From: Thermomicrobiaceae bacterium
GTDB taxonomy: Bacteria > Chloroflexota > Chloroflexia > Thermomicrobiales > Thermomicrobiaceae
Assembly: GCA_007122555.1 (NCBI GenBank)
Contig: SKTL01000511.1
Coordinates: forward strand, 1-5,036
Direction of reading: 5' to 3'
DNA: 5,036 nucleotides
Shown: one piece after another, positions 1-5,036 of the stretch
Layout: every line of letters begins with the position of its first letter
How positions within the stretch are numbered: the stretch's first letter is position 1
Notes under the pieces: generated by a model
The model's database searches: none
What the model saw: the letters and a program-made list of their open reading frames with translations, nothing else
Told to the model about the DNA's origin: nothing
Translations under genes and position numbers: made by a program

Positions 1-818
1 GCGATTCCCTTGGCCATGACCATGATGTCCGGCTCGACTCCATAATGATCGATCCCGAACAGACTGCCCGTGCGTCCGAAGCCGCTCTGGACCTCGTCAG
101 CGATGAAGAGAATTCCCCGCTCGTCCAGTATCTCCTTCACGTACTTGAAATAGTTGTCCGGCGGGACGATGATACCGCCCTCGCCCATGATCGGCTCGGC
201 GATGAACGCGGCGACATCGTTCGAGGTGTGAAAATCGATCGCCCAGCGGACCATCTCGGCGGCGCGTTGCGCGACTTCCTCGGGATCATCCGTTCCGAAC
301 GGATTGCGATAGACATACGGCGCCGGGGCGAACGCCACGCCCGACAGGTACGGGCCGCCTCGCTTCTTGCGCTGGTAGTTCCCGGTGACAGAGAGCGTCG
401 CGTTGGTGCGACCGTGGAAGGAGTGCGTTAACGAGATGAACTCCGTCTTGCCGGTGAACGTCTTGGCGAGTCGCAACGCGGTTTCGATGCCCTCAGCGCC
501 GCTGTTCCCGAAGAATGTCTTCTGCAACCGACCAGGGGTGATCCCGGCGAGCTTTTCCGCCAGATCGGCGACCTGCGGAACGTGATAGATGTAACTCCCG
601 GCGTGCACGAATTTGTCCAGCTGATCTTTCGCGGCCTGGATGACTCTCGGATGCCGGTGACCTGCGTTGCTGACGGCGATCCCGGCGAAACAGTCAATGT
701 ACGACTTGCCGTCCGTGTCGGTGATCGTCGCCCCTTCGGCCGAATCGAATACCACTGGTTCAACTGATGGCACAAAGCTCGTCGTCACGTACTTCTGATA
801 CTTCTCGATGGTGTTCAT
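1..818 (-). CDS. Class III PLP-dependent aminotransferase (4-aminobutyrate/omega-amino acid type), 3' end outside the window
   Basis: Cytosolic fold-type I aminotransferase that would move an amino group from an amino acid to a 2-oxo acid through pyridoxal phosphate. Only 272 codons are visible of the roughly 430-450 usual for the family; the gene runs off the left edge. Seen in the translation: a DCFAGIAVSNAGHRHP block (residues 42-57), the phosphate-binding GNSGAE (104-109), FHGRT (134-138), EPIMGEGG (208-215), IADEVQSGFGRTG (239-251) with Asp241 for the pyridine nitrogen and Gln244, and AKGI with the Schiff-base Lys270. Compared with E. coli GabT as I recall its numbering (Arg141, Glu206, Glu211, Asp239, Gln242, Lys268), every one of these residues has a counterpart here (Arg137, Glu208, Glu213, Asp241, Gln244, Lys270). 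That favours an omega-amino-acid or GABA-like substrate, but alanine-glyoxylate (AGXT2-like), beta-alanine and acetylornithine enzymes share most of these motifs. The ATG start is set by an AAAGGA ribosome site nine bases upstream. It lies downstream of the M19 gene on the same strand and may be co-transcribed with it or use its own promoter in the 89-nt gap. Family is certain; substrate is not. Confidence 0.95.
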   Translation of the reverse strand, partial: MNTIEKYQKYVTTSFVPSVEPVVFDSAEGATITDTDGKSYIDCFAGIAVSNAGHRHPRVIQAAKDQLDKFVHAGSYIYHVPQVADLAEKLAGITPGRLQKTFFGNSGAEGIETALRLAKTFTGKTEFISLTHSFHGRTNATLSVTGNYQRKKRGGPYLSGVAFAPAPYVYRNPFGTDDPEEVAQRAAEMVRWAIDFHTSNDVAAFIAEPIMGEGGIIVPPDNYFKYVKEILDERGILFIADEVQSGFGRTGSLFGIDHYGVEPDIMVMAKGI

Positions 819-827
819 CTCGACTCG

Positions 828-833
828 TCCTTT
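828..833 (-). promoter_or_regulatory. Ribosome binding site of the aminotransferase gene
   Basis: AAAGGA read on the minus strand, nine bases before the ATG at 818-816. It supports this start over any internal methionine; the protein begins MNTIEKYQKY, a normal N-terminus for the family. Confidence 0.7.
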
Positions 834-862
834 CTGCTCGCGGAAGCGTGGCACGCATCTTC

Positions 863-891
863 ACGTTACCGCGAAGTTCCGGGAACGGCAA
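863..891 (-). promoter_or_regulatory. Candidate promoter for the aminotransferase gene
   Basis: On the minus strand, TTGCCG (891-886) as -35 and TAACGT (868-863) as -10 are separated by 17 bases. The -35 matches consensus at 4 of 6 positions and the -10 at only 3 of 6, so alone it is weak. It gains support because the same GTTGCCG-N3-CC-(C/G)-GAAC string occurs upstream of the M19 gene at nearly the same distance from the start codon (68 versus 66 bases). The spacer holds a short inverted repeat GTTCC-C-GGAAC (886-876) that could be an operator half or a chance palindrome. If real, the aminotransferase could be expressed separately from the M19 gene. Confidence 0.35.
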
Positions 892-907
892 CGATGTCGT
901 CGGCGAG

Positions 908-2098
908 CTAACCCACCACCTGCTCGAAGACCCGCAGATAATTCATTCCCAGCAGCTTGCGTAGTTCTTCCTCAGTGAAGCCAGCCTCGGCGAGCTTGAC
1001 AGTGATGTTCGGCCAGTCGCTGAATTTTTTGAATCCGTCCATGTCGTATTCCGGCCCGAGTCGATGTTCGTCTGTGCGGAACCCGACCCAGTCGAACTCG
1101 CCGGGAACGCTCTGGGACATCGAATCCGGGTACTCCACGAGCGAACTGGTGCCCGGTCCCGGACCGGCCTTATCTGTACCGAGTCCGACGTGATCAATCC
1201 CGCACACATTCACCAGGTGCTCGATCTGCCGAACGACGTCGTCAAGTGTTCCTCCGGGAGTATCGCGGATGAAGCCGGGCAACGTGACCACGCCGAAATA
1301 GCCGCCCTGTTCGGCGACTGCCCTCGCGAGCTCGTCGGTCTTGCCGCGATCGTGAAAGGCGACACCTTTCGCTGCCGAGTGCGAGACGATCACCGGCGCT
1401 GTCGATACGTCCATCGCATCCCACCCGACCTGCTCTGAGCAGTGGCTGACATCGACGAGGATATTCATTTCGTTGAGCCGGCGGACCATTTCGCGACCAT
1501 ATAGCGACAGGCCGCCTTTGATCGCGTCAGTGCAACCATCTCCGACCAGGTTGTTGAGGTTGTAGGTCAGCTGCACCATGCGAAGACCGAGATTGTAGAA
1601 CGTCGGAATCCGGTCCAGTTCGTCGGCGATCGGCAACGTGTTCTGGAAGTCGATCAACACACCGAACTTATCGTCCCTGTGCGCCTGCAGGACGTCCGCC
1701 GAGGATCTAATTAGCATCATCTGGTCCGGGCAAGCTGCGACGATCCCGTGGGCATTGGCTATCTTCCGGATTGCCGAGTCATACGCCTGTCCGGGCTTGT
1801 GGCTGCCGGAATAGGTTCCGCATGCGACGGTGACGCCGGACTCGCGCCACATGTCCAGGTACATCCGCCTTGCTTCGTCCGATGTCTGAATGTCGCGGAC
1901 CAGCGCTGCCTCGATCGCCGGTCCGGCTTCGGCGCGGGTGCGACCATGATCGGCCATGCGCTGCACCGTTTCACGCATCTTCGGCGTGAAGACTATTCCA
2001 GAGGTAATTGGTGGTTGCTGGGTGTCGATTACGAGGGCTTCGCGATGAAGCCGACGAGCTTCGTCGGGCGTCAGCGACGGGGTTCGTCCTGCCGGCAC
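908..2098 (-). CDS. Peptidase M19 (membrane/renal dipeptidase family) homologue with an altered metal site
   Basis: A 396-residue protein of the M19 amidohydrolase-like TIM-barrel family, whose classical members are dinuclear zinc dipeptidases. No signal peptide or membrane segment is visible, so it is probably cytoplasmic. Retained family marks: VDVSH with His219, VIVSH with His240 (second-metal ligands), Arg251 in FHDRG and Asp309 in GLGTDK. Their spacings match human DPEP1 His198, His219, Arg230 and Asp288 (recalled numbering) exactly, offset by 21. Missing marks: the first-metal motif DGHND is DTQQP here (residues 25-29), replacing His and Asp by Gln27 and Pro29, and the bridging Glu of the VEGGH block is Gln152 in DFQNTLPI (150-157). 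The stretch 144-180 aligns to DPEP1 without gaps, so the Glu-to-Gln reading is firm. It is full length and intact, hence not a decayed gene; I recall other bacterial M19 proteins with the same FQNT signature. It could be a mononuclear hydrolase, act on a non-dipeptide substrate, or have another role. GTG start chosen from a strong ribosome site. The aminotransferase follows on the same strand and a transporter gene diverges upstream. Confidence 0.93.
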   Translation of the reverse strand: MPAGRTPSLTPDEARRLHREALVIDTQQPPITSGIVFTPKMRETVQRMADHGRTRAEAGPAIEAALVRDIQTSDEARRMYLDMWRESGVTVACGTYSGSHKPGQAYDSAIRKIANAHGIVAACPDQMMLIRSSADVLQAHRDDKFGVLIDFQNTLPIADELDRIPTFYNLGLRMVQLTYNLNNLVGDGCTDAIKGGLSLYGREMVRRLNEMNILVDVSHCSEQVGWDAMDVSTAPVIVSHSAAKGVAFHDRGKTDELARAVAEQGGYFGVVTLPGFIRDTPGGTLDDVVRQIEHLVNVCGIDHVGLGTDKAGPGPGTSSLVEYPDSMSQSVPGEFDWVGFRTDEHRLGPEYDMDGFKKFSDWPNITVKLAEAGFTEEELRKLLGMNYLRVFEQVVG

Positions 2099-2102
2099 GG
2101 GG

Positions 2103-2110
2103 CCTCCTCT
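2103..2110 (-). promoter_or_regulatory. Ribosome binding site of the M19 gene
   Basis: AGAGGAGG on the minus strand, an almost full anti-16S match, with four bases (CCCC) before the GTG start. The spacing is on the short side, but no other start codon fits, and the protein reaches its first conserved block (VID) at residue 23 as expected for the family. Confidence 0.75.
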
Positions 2111-2140
2111 ACGATCGGAACTGATGGACGCAGATTGGGT

Positions 2141-2169
2141 AGTGTAGCAACGGGTTCGGGACCCGGCAA
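2141..2169 (-). promoter_or_regulatory. Candidate sigma-70-type promoter for the M19 gene, with inverted repeat in the spacer
   Basis: On the minus strand, TTGCCG (2169-2164) and TACACT (2146-2141), each 4 of 6 to consensus, are 17 bases apart. This predicts a transcript start near 2134 and a leader of about 36 bases that carries the strong ribosome site. The spacer contains CGGGT-TCGGG-ACCCG (2151-2165), a perfect 5-bp inverted repeat that overlaps the -35 box and would suit a repressor or activator site, though this length arises often by chance in G+C-rich DNA. The -35 and the following bases recur upstream of the aminotransferase gene. Confidence 0.45.
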
Positions 2170-2200
2170 CGCGACTGGCCAGATCTCATTCTCGGTGCGA

Positions 2201-2206
2201 TATCAT
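2201..2206 (+). promoter_or_regulatory. Candidate -10 element for the first transporter gene
   Basis: TATCAT matches the -10 consensus at 5 of 6 positions. No good -35 lies at 16-18 bases; the best is TGGCCA (2176-2181) at a long 19-base spacing, inside the palindrome CTGGCCAG (2175-2182). Transcription would start about 2212-2214, giving a leader of roughly 40 bases to the ATG at 2255. Without a proper -35 this needs an activator or is a chance match. Confidence 0.25.
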
Positions 2207-2254
2207 GGTAGGATGACTCCGCGCGAACTCTTGGGCGTACCTGATTGACAACCT

Positions 2255-3595
2255 ATGGGCCGAACCACTGACACCGAATCGGATGCATCATCCAGCCCGC
2301 CGCCGGGCGATGGCCAGCACGAAGTCAGCGAACTCTCCATCTGGCAATCGATGCGCGATTACCCGGCGTTCCGAGTCCTCTTCGGCAGCACGCTGGCGAC
2401 CAATTCCGGTTTCTGGATGTGGAACATCGCGATTGGGTGGCTCGCGCTCATCCTGACGGATTCGCCGTTCTTCGTGGGGCTCGTCGGATTTACCGCGGGT
2501 ATACCCACATTGATGTTCGGTCCGTTCGGCGGCGTGCTCATTGACAAGTTCCCCCGCAAGTTCATCCTGATCCTTGCGCAGACGGTTATCTCTGCTACGG
2601 CGATTAGCGTTTCGGTCCTCCTGTTCTTGGACCTGCTCCAGCCGTGGATGCTGCTGGTCGGCGCGTTCATTAACGGAATGTCCATGTCGCTGGTCTTCCC
2701 GACTCGCAGCGCAATGGTCGCCAATCTGATCCCGAAACAACATCTGCCGAATGCGATCGCGCTGAACTCCGCCGGTCTCAATGCCACGCGGGTAATCGGG
2801 CCCGCGCTGGCCGGCCCGTCGATCGCGATTCTCGGCGTGGAAGGGACGTTCGCGCTTTGCGCCGGTTTGCAGGTTAGTTCCTTCATCTTCAGCCTGCGAC
2901 TGCCCTGGCATCCAGCATCGGACAGCGGTCGTGGATCCGGCGTCGTCAAGTCGATTGCTATCGGATTTCAGACCGTCTGGCATTCGGAGAAACTGCTTGG
3001 CCTGTTCGCGTTGGCGGCGATACCGACACTCTGTCTGATGCCGCACGTTCATCTGATGCCGGTCTTCGCGCGGGATGAGCTGATGATCGGGTCGACCGGC
3101 CTCGGCATCCTTATGGCGGTCAGCGGTGTAGGAGCGGTCCTTGGATCCCTGTTCGTCGCCGCCGCCAGGACGCTGCCGACCCGGCCGGTTGTCCTGATAT
3201 TCGGGAGCAGCACGTTCGCGACAGTGCTGATTCTGTTCTCGCTCACTCCGTATCCGGTGCTCGCGGCGGTGTTCCTGCTTGTTGCCGGGTTCGCCAGCGC
3301 GGTCTTTCTGGCGGTCAACAACACGCTTGTCCAGCTACAGGTCGATGACCAGGTCCGCGGACGCGTCCTCGGGATCTATGGACTGACATGGGGTCTGATG
3401 CCGGTTGGAACGCTTCCGGCAGGCGCTATCGCTGACGCATTCGGGGCGCCGGCGGCGATGATAGCGCTGGCGACGACGGCGCTCGTGCTGATTGCAATCG
3501 TGGCGATCAGGTTTCCATCACTGCGGAGAGCGGCGCTGCCCGAATCGGGCGTCGAGCCAAAGCAGGTGCAACCAGCTTCGCGGACTGCTGGATAA
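2255..3595 (+). CDS. Major facilitator superfamily transporter, MFS_3/EntS-like exporter type (first tandem copy)
   Basis: A 446-residue inner-membrane carrier with about twelve hydrophobic segments, roughly at residues 43-68, 71-96, 103-126, 131-150, 163-188, 190-213, then after a polar central loop (216-245) 247-270, 280-303, 312-332, 336-358, 371-396 and 398-420. The MFS loop 2-3 signature appears as GGVLIDKFPRK (92-102) with Asp97. The fifth segment carries NATRVIGPALAGP (176-188), like the GP-rich motif of drug and siderophore exporters. RGRVLGIYGLTWGLMPVG (368-385) is typical of the MFS_3 branch that contains the enterobactin exporter EntS. The family suggests proton-driven efflux of a small molecule; the substrate cannot be told. 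The first 36 residues are polar and acidic, presumably cytoplasmic. No Shine-Dalgarno precedes the ATG, but the N-terminus aligns residue for residue with the next gene's product, which supports this start. It is divergent from the M19 gene. Confidence 0.95.
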   Translation: MGRTTDTESDASSSPPPGDGQHEVSELSIWQSMRDYPAFRVLFGSTLATNSGFWMWNIAIGWLALILTDSPFFVGLVGFTAGIPTLMFGPFGGVLIDKFPRKFILILAQTVISATAISVSVLLFLDLLQPWMLLVGAFINGMSMSLVFPTRSAMVANLIPKQHLPNAIALNSAGLNATRVIGPALAGPSIAILGVEGTFALCAGLQVSSFIFSLRLPWHPASDSGRGSGVVKSIAIGFQTVWHSEKLLGLFALAAIPTLCLMPHVHLMPVFARDELMIGSTGLGILMAVSGVGAVLGSLFVAAARTLPTRPVVLIFGSSTFATVLILFSLTPYPVLAAVFLLVAGFASAVFLAVNNTLVQLQVDDQVRGRVLGIYGLTWGLMPVGTLPAGAIADAFGAPAAMIALATTALVLIAIVAIRFPSLRRAALPESGVEPKQVQPASRTAG

Positions 3596-3631
3596 GCGTC
3601 CGGATTGCGCAACCGAAACGCATCTCGCGCA

Positions 3632-3655
3632 TTAACCCTGAGGACAAGCGGTTAA
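3632..3655. repeat. Short inverted repeat between the two transporter genes
   Basis: TTAACC (3632-3637) and GGTTAA (3650-3655) are perfect 6-bp arms around a 12-base loop. The arms are A+T-rich for this DNA and no T-run follows, so it is not a convincing Rho-independent terminator. The right arm overlaps the candidate -35 box of the second transporter, so an operator is possible. Confidence 0.3.
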
Positions 3656-3679
3656 CAAACAAAATCTCTGCGCGATAGT
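3652..3679 (+). promoter_or_regulatory. Candidate promoter for the second transporter gene
   Basis: TTAACA (3652-3657, 5 of 6 to the -35 consensus) and GATAGT (3674-3679, 4 of 6 to -10) are 16 bases apart in a locally A+T-rich stretch. Initiation seven bases past the -10 would fall at about 3686, the A of the ATG itself, which predicts a leaderless transcript. This agrees with the lack of any Shine-Dalgarno in front of the gene. Co-transcription from the first transporter remains possible, since the gap is only 90 bases and no terminator is seen. Confidence 0.4.
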
Positions 3680-3685
3680 CGGGTC

Positions 3686-5008
3686 ATGAGCCAGGATTCC
3701 GAACCAGAGAATCGCCCGGTTGAATCAGACACGTTCGAGGTGGGTCAGCACGTCGTCAGCGAGATCTCTCTCTGGCACTCGCTGACAGAATACCCTGCAT
3801 TTCGCACGCTTTTCGGCAGCACATTGGCGACGAACTCCGGCTTCTGGATGTGGATCATCGCCAGCGGCTGGCTTGCCCTGGTGCTCACCGATTCAGCGTT
3901 CTTCGTCGGACTGGTCGGATTCGTCGGCGGAATCCCGACGCTATTGTTCGGGGTGTTTGTCGGCGCGCTTATCGACCGTTACTCCCGGCGGAACGTGTTG
4001 TTGATCGCCCAGACGGTCGTCTCGATCATTGCAGTGGCCCTGGCGCTGCTCCTGTTTCTTGATTTGCTGCAACCCTGGCATCTCCTGGTCGGCGCGTTCA
4101 TCAACGGCACGAGCATGTCGGTGGTTTTTCCGACCCGTAATGCGATGGTCGCCAACCTCGTCCCGGCCCATCACCTGGCGAACGCGGTCGCGCTCAACGC
4201 GGCTGGTCAGAACGCCACCCGTGTCGTGGGGCCGGCGCTCGCCGGACCGTTGATCGCGCTTCTGGGCATCGACGGCACGTTCGCCGTCTGCGCCGCGTTG
4301 CAGGTCGGGGCATTCGTCGTCACGGGCCGTCTGCCAGCCCAGGTCGCCGCAGACGGAGCGAGCGGATCCAGTATTCTGCAGAGCGTGGGCGTTGGTCTGA
4401 AGACCGTCTGGCGCGATGAATACCTGCTGGGAATGATCATCCTCGCCGGCGTTCCGACGATGTTTCTAATGCCGTATATCAACCTTATGCCCGTCTTCGC
4501 CCGTGATGTTCTCGGACTCGGGTCAACCGGGCTCGGGATCCTTATGGCCGCCAACGGATTCGGTGCGGTGATTGGATCGCTGTACGTGGCCGGATCGAGA
4601 CGCCTGACGCAAAACCCCAACGTGCTGATCGGCACCGGGATCGGGTTTGCGCTGGTGCTGATCGCCTTCGCGCTGATGCCGGTCACGATCATCGGCGCGA
4701 TATTGATTCTCGCGGCCGGAGGTATCAGCGCGGTGTTTCTGGCGGTCAACAATACATTGATCCAGTTGCATGTCGACGATGCGATTCGGGGACGGGTGCT
4801 CGGAATCTACGTGTTGACCTGGGGGCTGCTGCCGGTCGGCACCCTGCCTGCTGGCGCCATCGCAGACGCCGTGGGCGCGCCGATTGCGCTGGTCGTCATG
4901 TGTCTGGCTGCCCTGATCATGATTGTCTTCGTCGCAGTGCGGTTCCCGGCGGTTCGCCGCGCTGCTCCCGAACCGCGAACGTCTCCATCCGCTCCGGGCG
5001 TCCGGTAG
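3686..5008 (+). CDS. Major facilitator superfamily transporter, MFS_3/EntS-like exporter type (second tandem copy)
   Basis: A 440-residue twelve-segment carrier, paralogous to the product of the gene before it. The two align with no gap from residue 1 to 427 (about 267 identities by hand count, near 62%), after which the short tails differ. Shared marks: the loop 2-3 signature GALIDRYSRRN (93-103) with Asp97 and Arg98, NATRVVGPALAGP (176-188), LMPVFARD (267-274), FLAVNNTL (351-358) and RGRVLGIYVLTWGLLPVG (368-385). Conservation is strongest in segments 1-2, 4-5 and 11 and weakest in the central loop (211-240), around segments 9-10 (301-345) and in segment 12 (401-420). The copies may therefore share energy coupling but differ in substrate or partner. 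Likely a proton-coupled exporter of the inner membrane; substrate unknown. A heterodimer is conceivable but unusual for this family. The ATG lacks a Shine-Dalgarno and may start a leaderless mRNA. Confidence 0.95.
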   Translation: MSQDSEPENRPVESDTFEVGQHVVSEISLWHSLTEYPAFRTLFGSTLATNSGFWMWIIASGWLALVLTDSAFFVGLVGFVGGIPTLLFGVFVGALIDRYSRRNVLLIAQTVVSIIAVALALLLFLDLLQPWHLLVGAFINGTSMSVVFPTRNAMVANLVPAHHLANAVALNAAGQNATRVVGPALAGPLIALLGIDGTFAVCAALQVGAFVVTGRLPAQVAADGASGSSILQSVGVGLKTVWRDEYLLGMIILAGVPTMFLMPYINLMPVFARDVLGLGSTGLGILMAANGFGAVIGSLYVAGSRRLTQNPNVLIGTGIGFALVLIAFALMPVTIIGAILILAAGGISAVFLAVNNTLIQLHVDDAIRGRVLGIYVLTWGLLPVGTLPAGAIADAVGAPIALVVMCLAALIMIVFVAVRFPAVRRAAPEPRTSPSAPGVR

Positions 5009-5036
5009 AGTCGCGCAGCTAATCCGACGTTTTCCC

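Noticed and set aside
45..431. Plus-strand 128-codon open frame
   Set aside because: It lies opposite the aminotransferase, whose minus-strand translation contains all class III motifs; the plus-strand product is Arg/Asp-rich without recognisable motifs.
1748..2248. Plus-strand 166-codon open frame running from inside the M19 gene to just before the first transporter
   Set aside because: Most of it is antisense to the conserved N-terminal part of the M19 protein, and the composition is that of a shadow frame. Only its last 11 codons lie where a leader peptide could be, noted separately.
2245..2250. Perfect TTGACA -35 hexamer just before the first transporter ATG
   Set aside because: No -10-like hexamer lies 16-18 bases downstream, and transcription from it would start inside the coding region.
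2288..3052. Minus-strand 254-codon open frame
   Set aside because: Antisense to the first transporter; the product is extremely Arg/Glu/Gln-rich, the usual reverse-frame image of hydrophobic membrane-protein codons.
3605..3612. Palindrome TTGCGCAA just after the first transporter gene
   Set aside because: Eight bases only, no extended symmetry beyond one further pair and no T-run, so it cannot be called a terminator or operator.
3632..3655. Inverted repeat TTAACC/GGTTAA as a terminator of the first transporter
   Set aside because: Weak A+T-rich stem with a 12-base loop and no downstream T-tract; listed only as an inverted repeat.
4207..4752. Minus-strand 181-codon open frame
   Set aside because: Antisense to the second transporter, low-complexity Ala/Ile/Pro/Thr-rich product, no ribosome site or motif.
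2255..5008. The tandem transporters as two halves of a broken gene or an assembly duplication artefact
   Set aside because: Each copy is a complete twelve-segment protein, and the copies differ at about 38% of residues with different tails and flanks, so this is a real, old duplication.

Overview
The window (about 60% G+C by eye) is densely coded bacterial DNA with four genes in two divergent pairs and no RNA genes, mobile elements or CRISPR. The organism cannot be named from this alone. Moderately high G+C, SD-less starts beside SD-led ones and the general look of the proteins would suit a Chloroflexota-like or other G+C-rich soil or marine bacterium, but this is a low-confidence guess.

Minus-strand half (1-2098): a gene for an M19 (renal/membrane dipeptidase-like) protein (2098-908, GTG start) is followed after an 89-nt gap by a class III PLP-dependent aminotransferase (818 to beyond base 1). 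The aminotransferase is cut by the window edge two residues after its PLP lysine. It keeps the active-site residues typical of the 4-aminobutyrate/omega-amino-acid group. The M19 protein keeps the second-metal histidines and the substrate-binding Arg and Asp, but has lost all three ligands of the first metal site. It belongs to an atypical subgroup whose dipeptidase activity should not be assumed. Both genes have good Shine-Dalgarno sequences and carry the same promoter-like motif at nearly the same distance from their start codons.

Divergent intergenic region (2099-2254): holds the RBS and probable promoter of the M19 gene, a short inverted repeat inside that promoter's spacer, and a weak candidate -10 element pointing toward the first transporter gene.

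Plus-strand half (2255-5008): two major facilitator superfamily transporters of the MFS_3/EntS-like exporter type stand in tandem, separated by 90 nt. They align without a single gap from residue 1 to residue 427 (about 62% identity by hand count), so they are a tandem duplication that has since diverged, more in the C-terminal than in the N-terminal half. Neither has a recognisable Shine-Dalgarno sequence. The second may be leaderless. Bases 5009-5036 hold nothing recognisable.

How they may work together (inference only): the minus-strand pair looks like amino-acid or amide metabolism and the plus-strand pair like small-molecule efflux. Divergent placement suggests, but does not prove, a common theme such as processing and export of an amine, peptide or related toxic compound.
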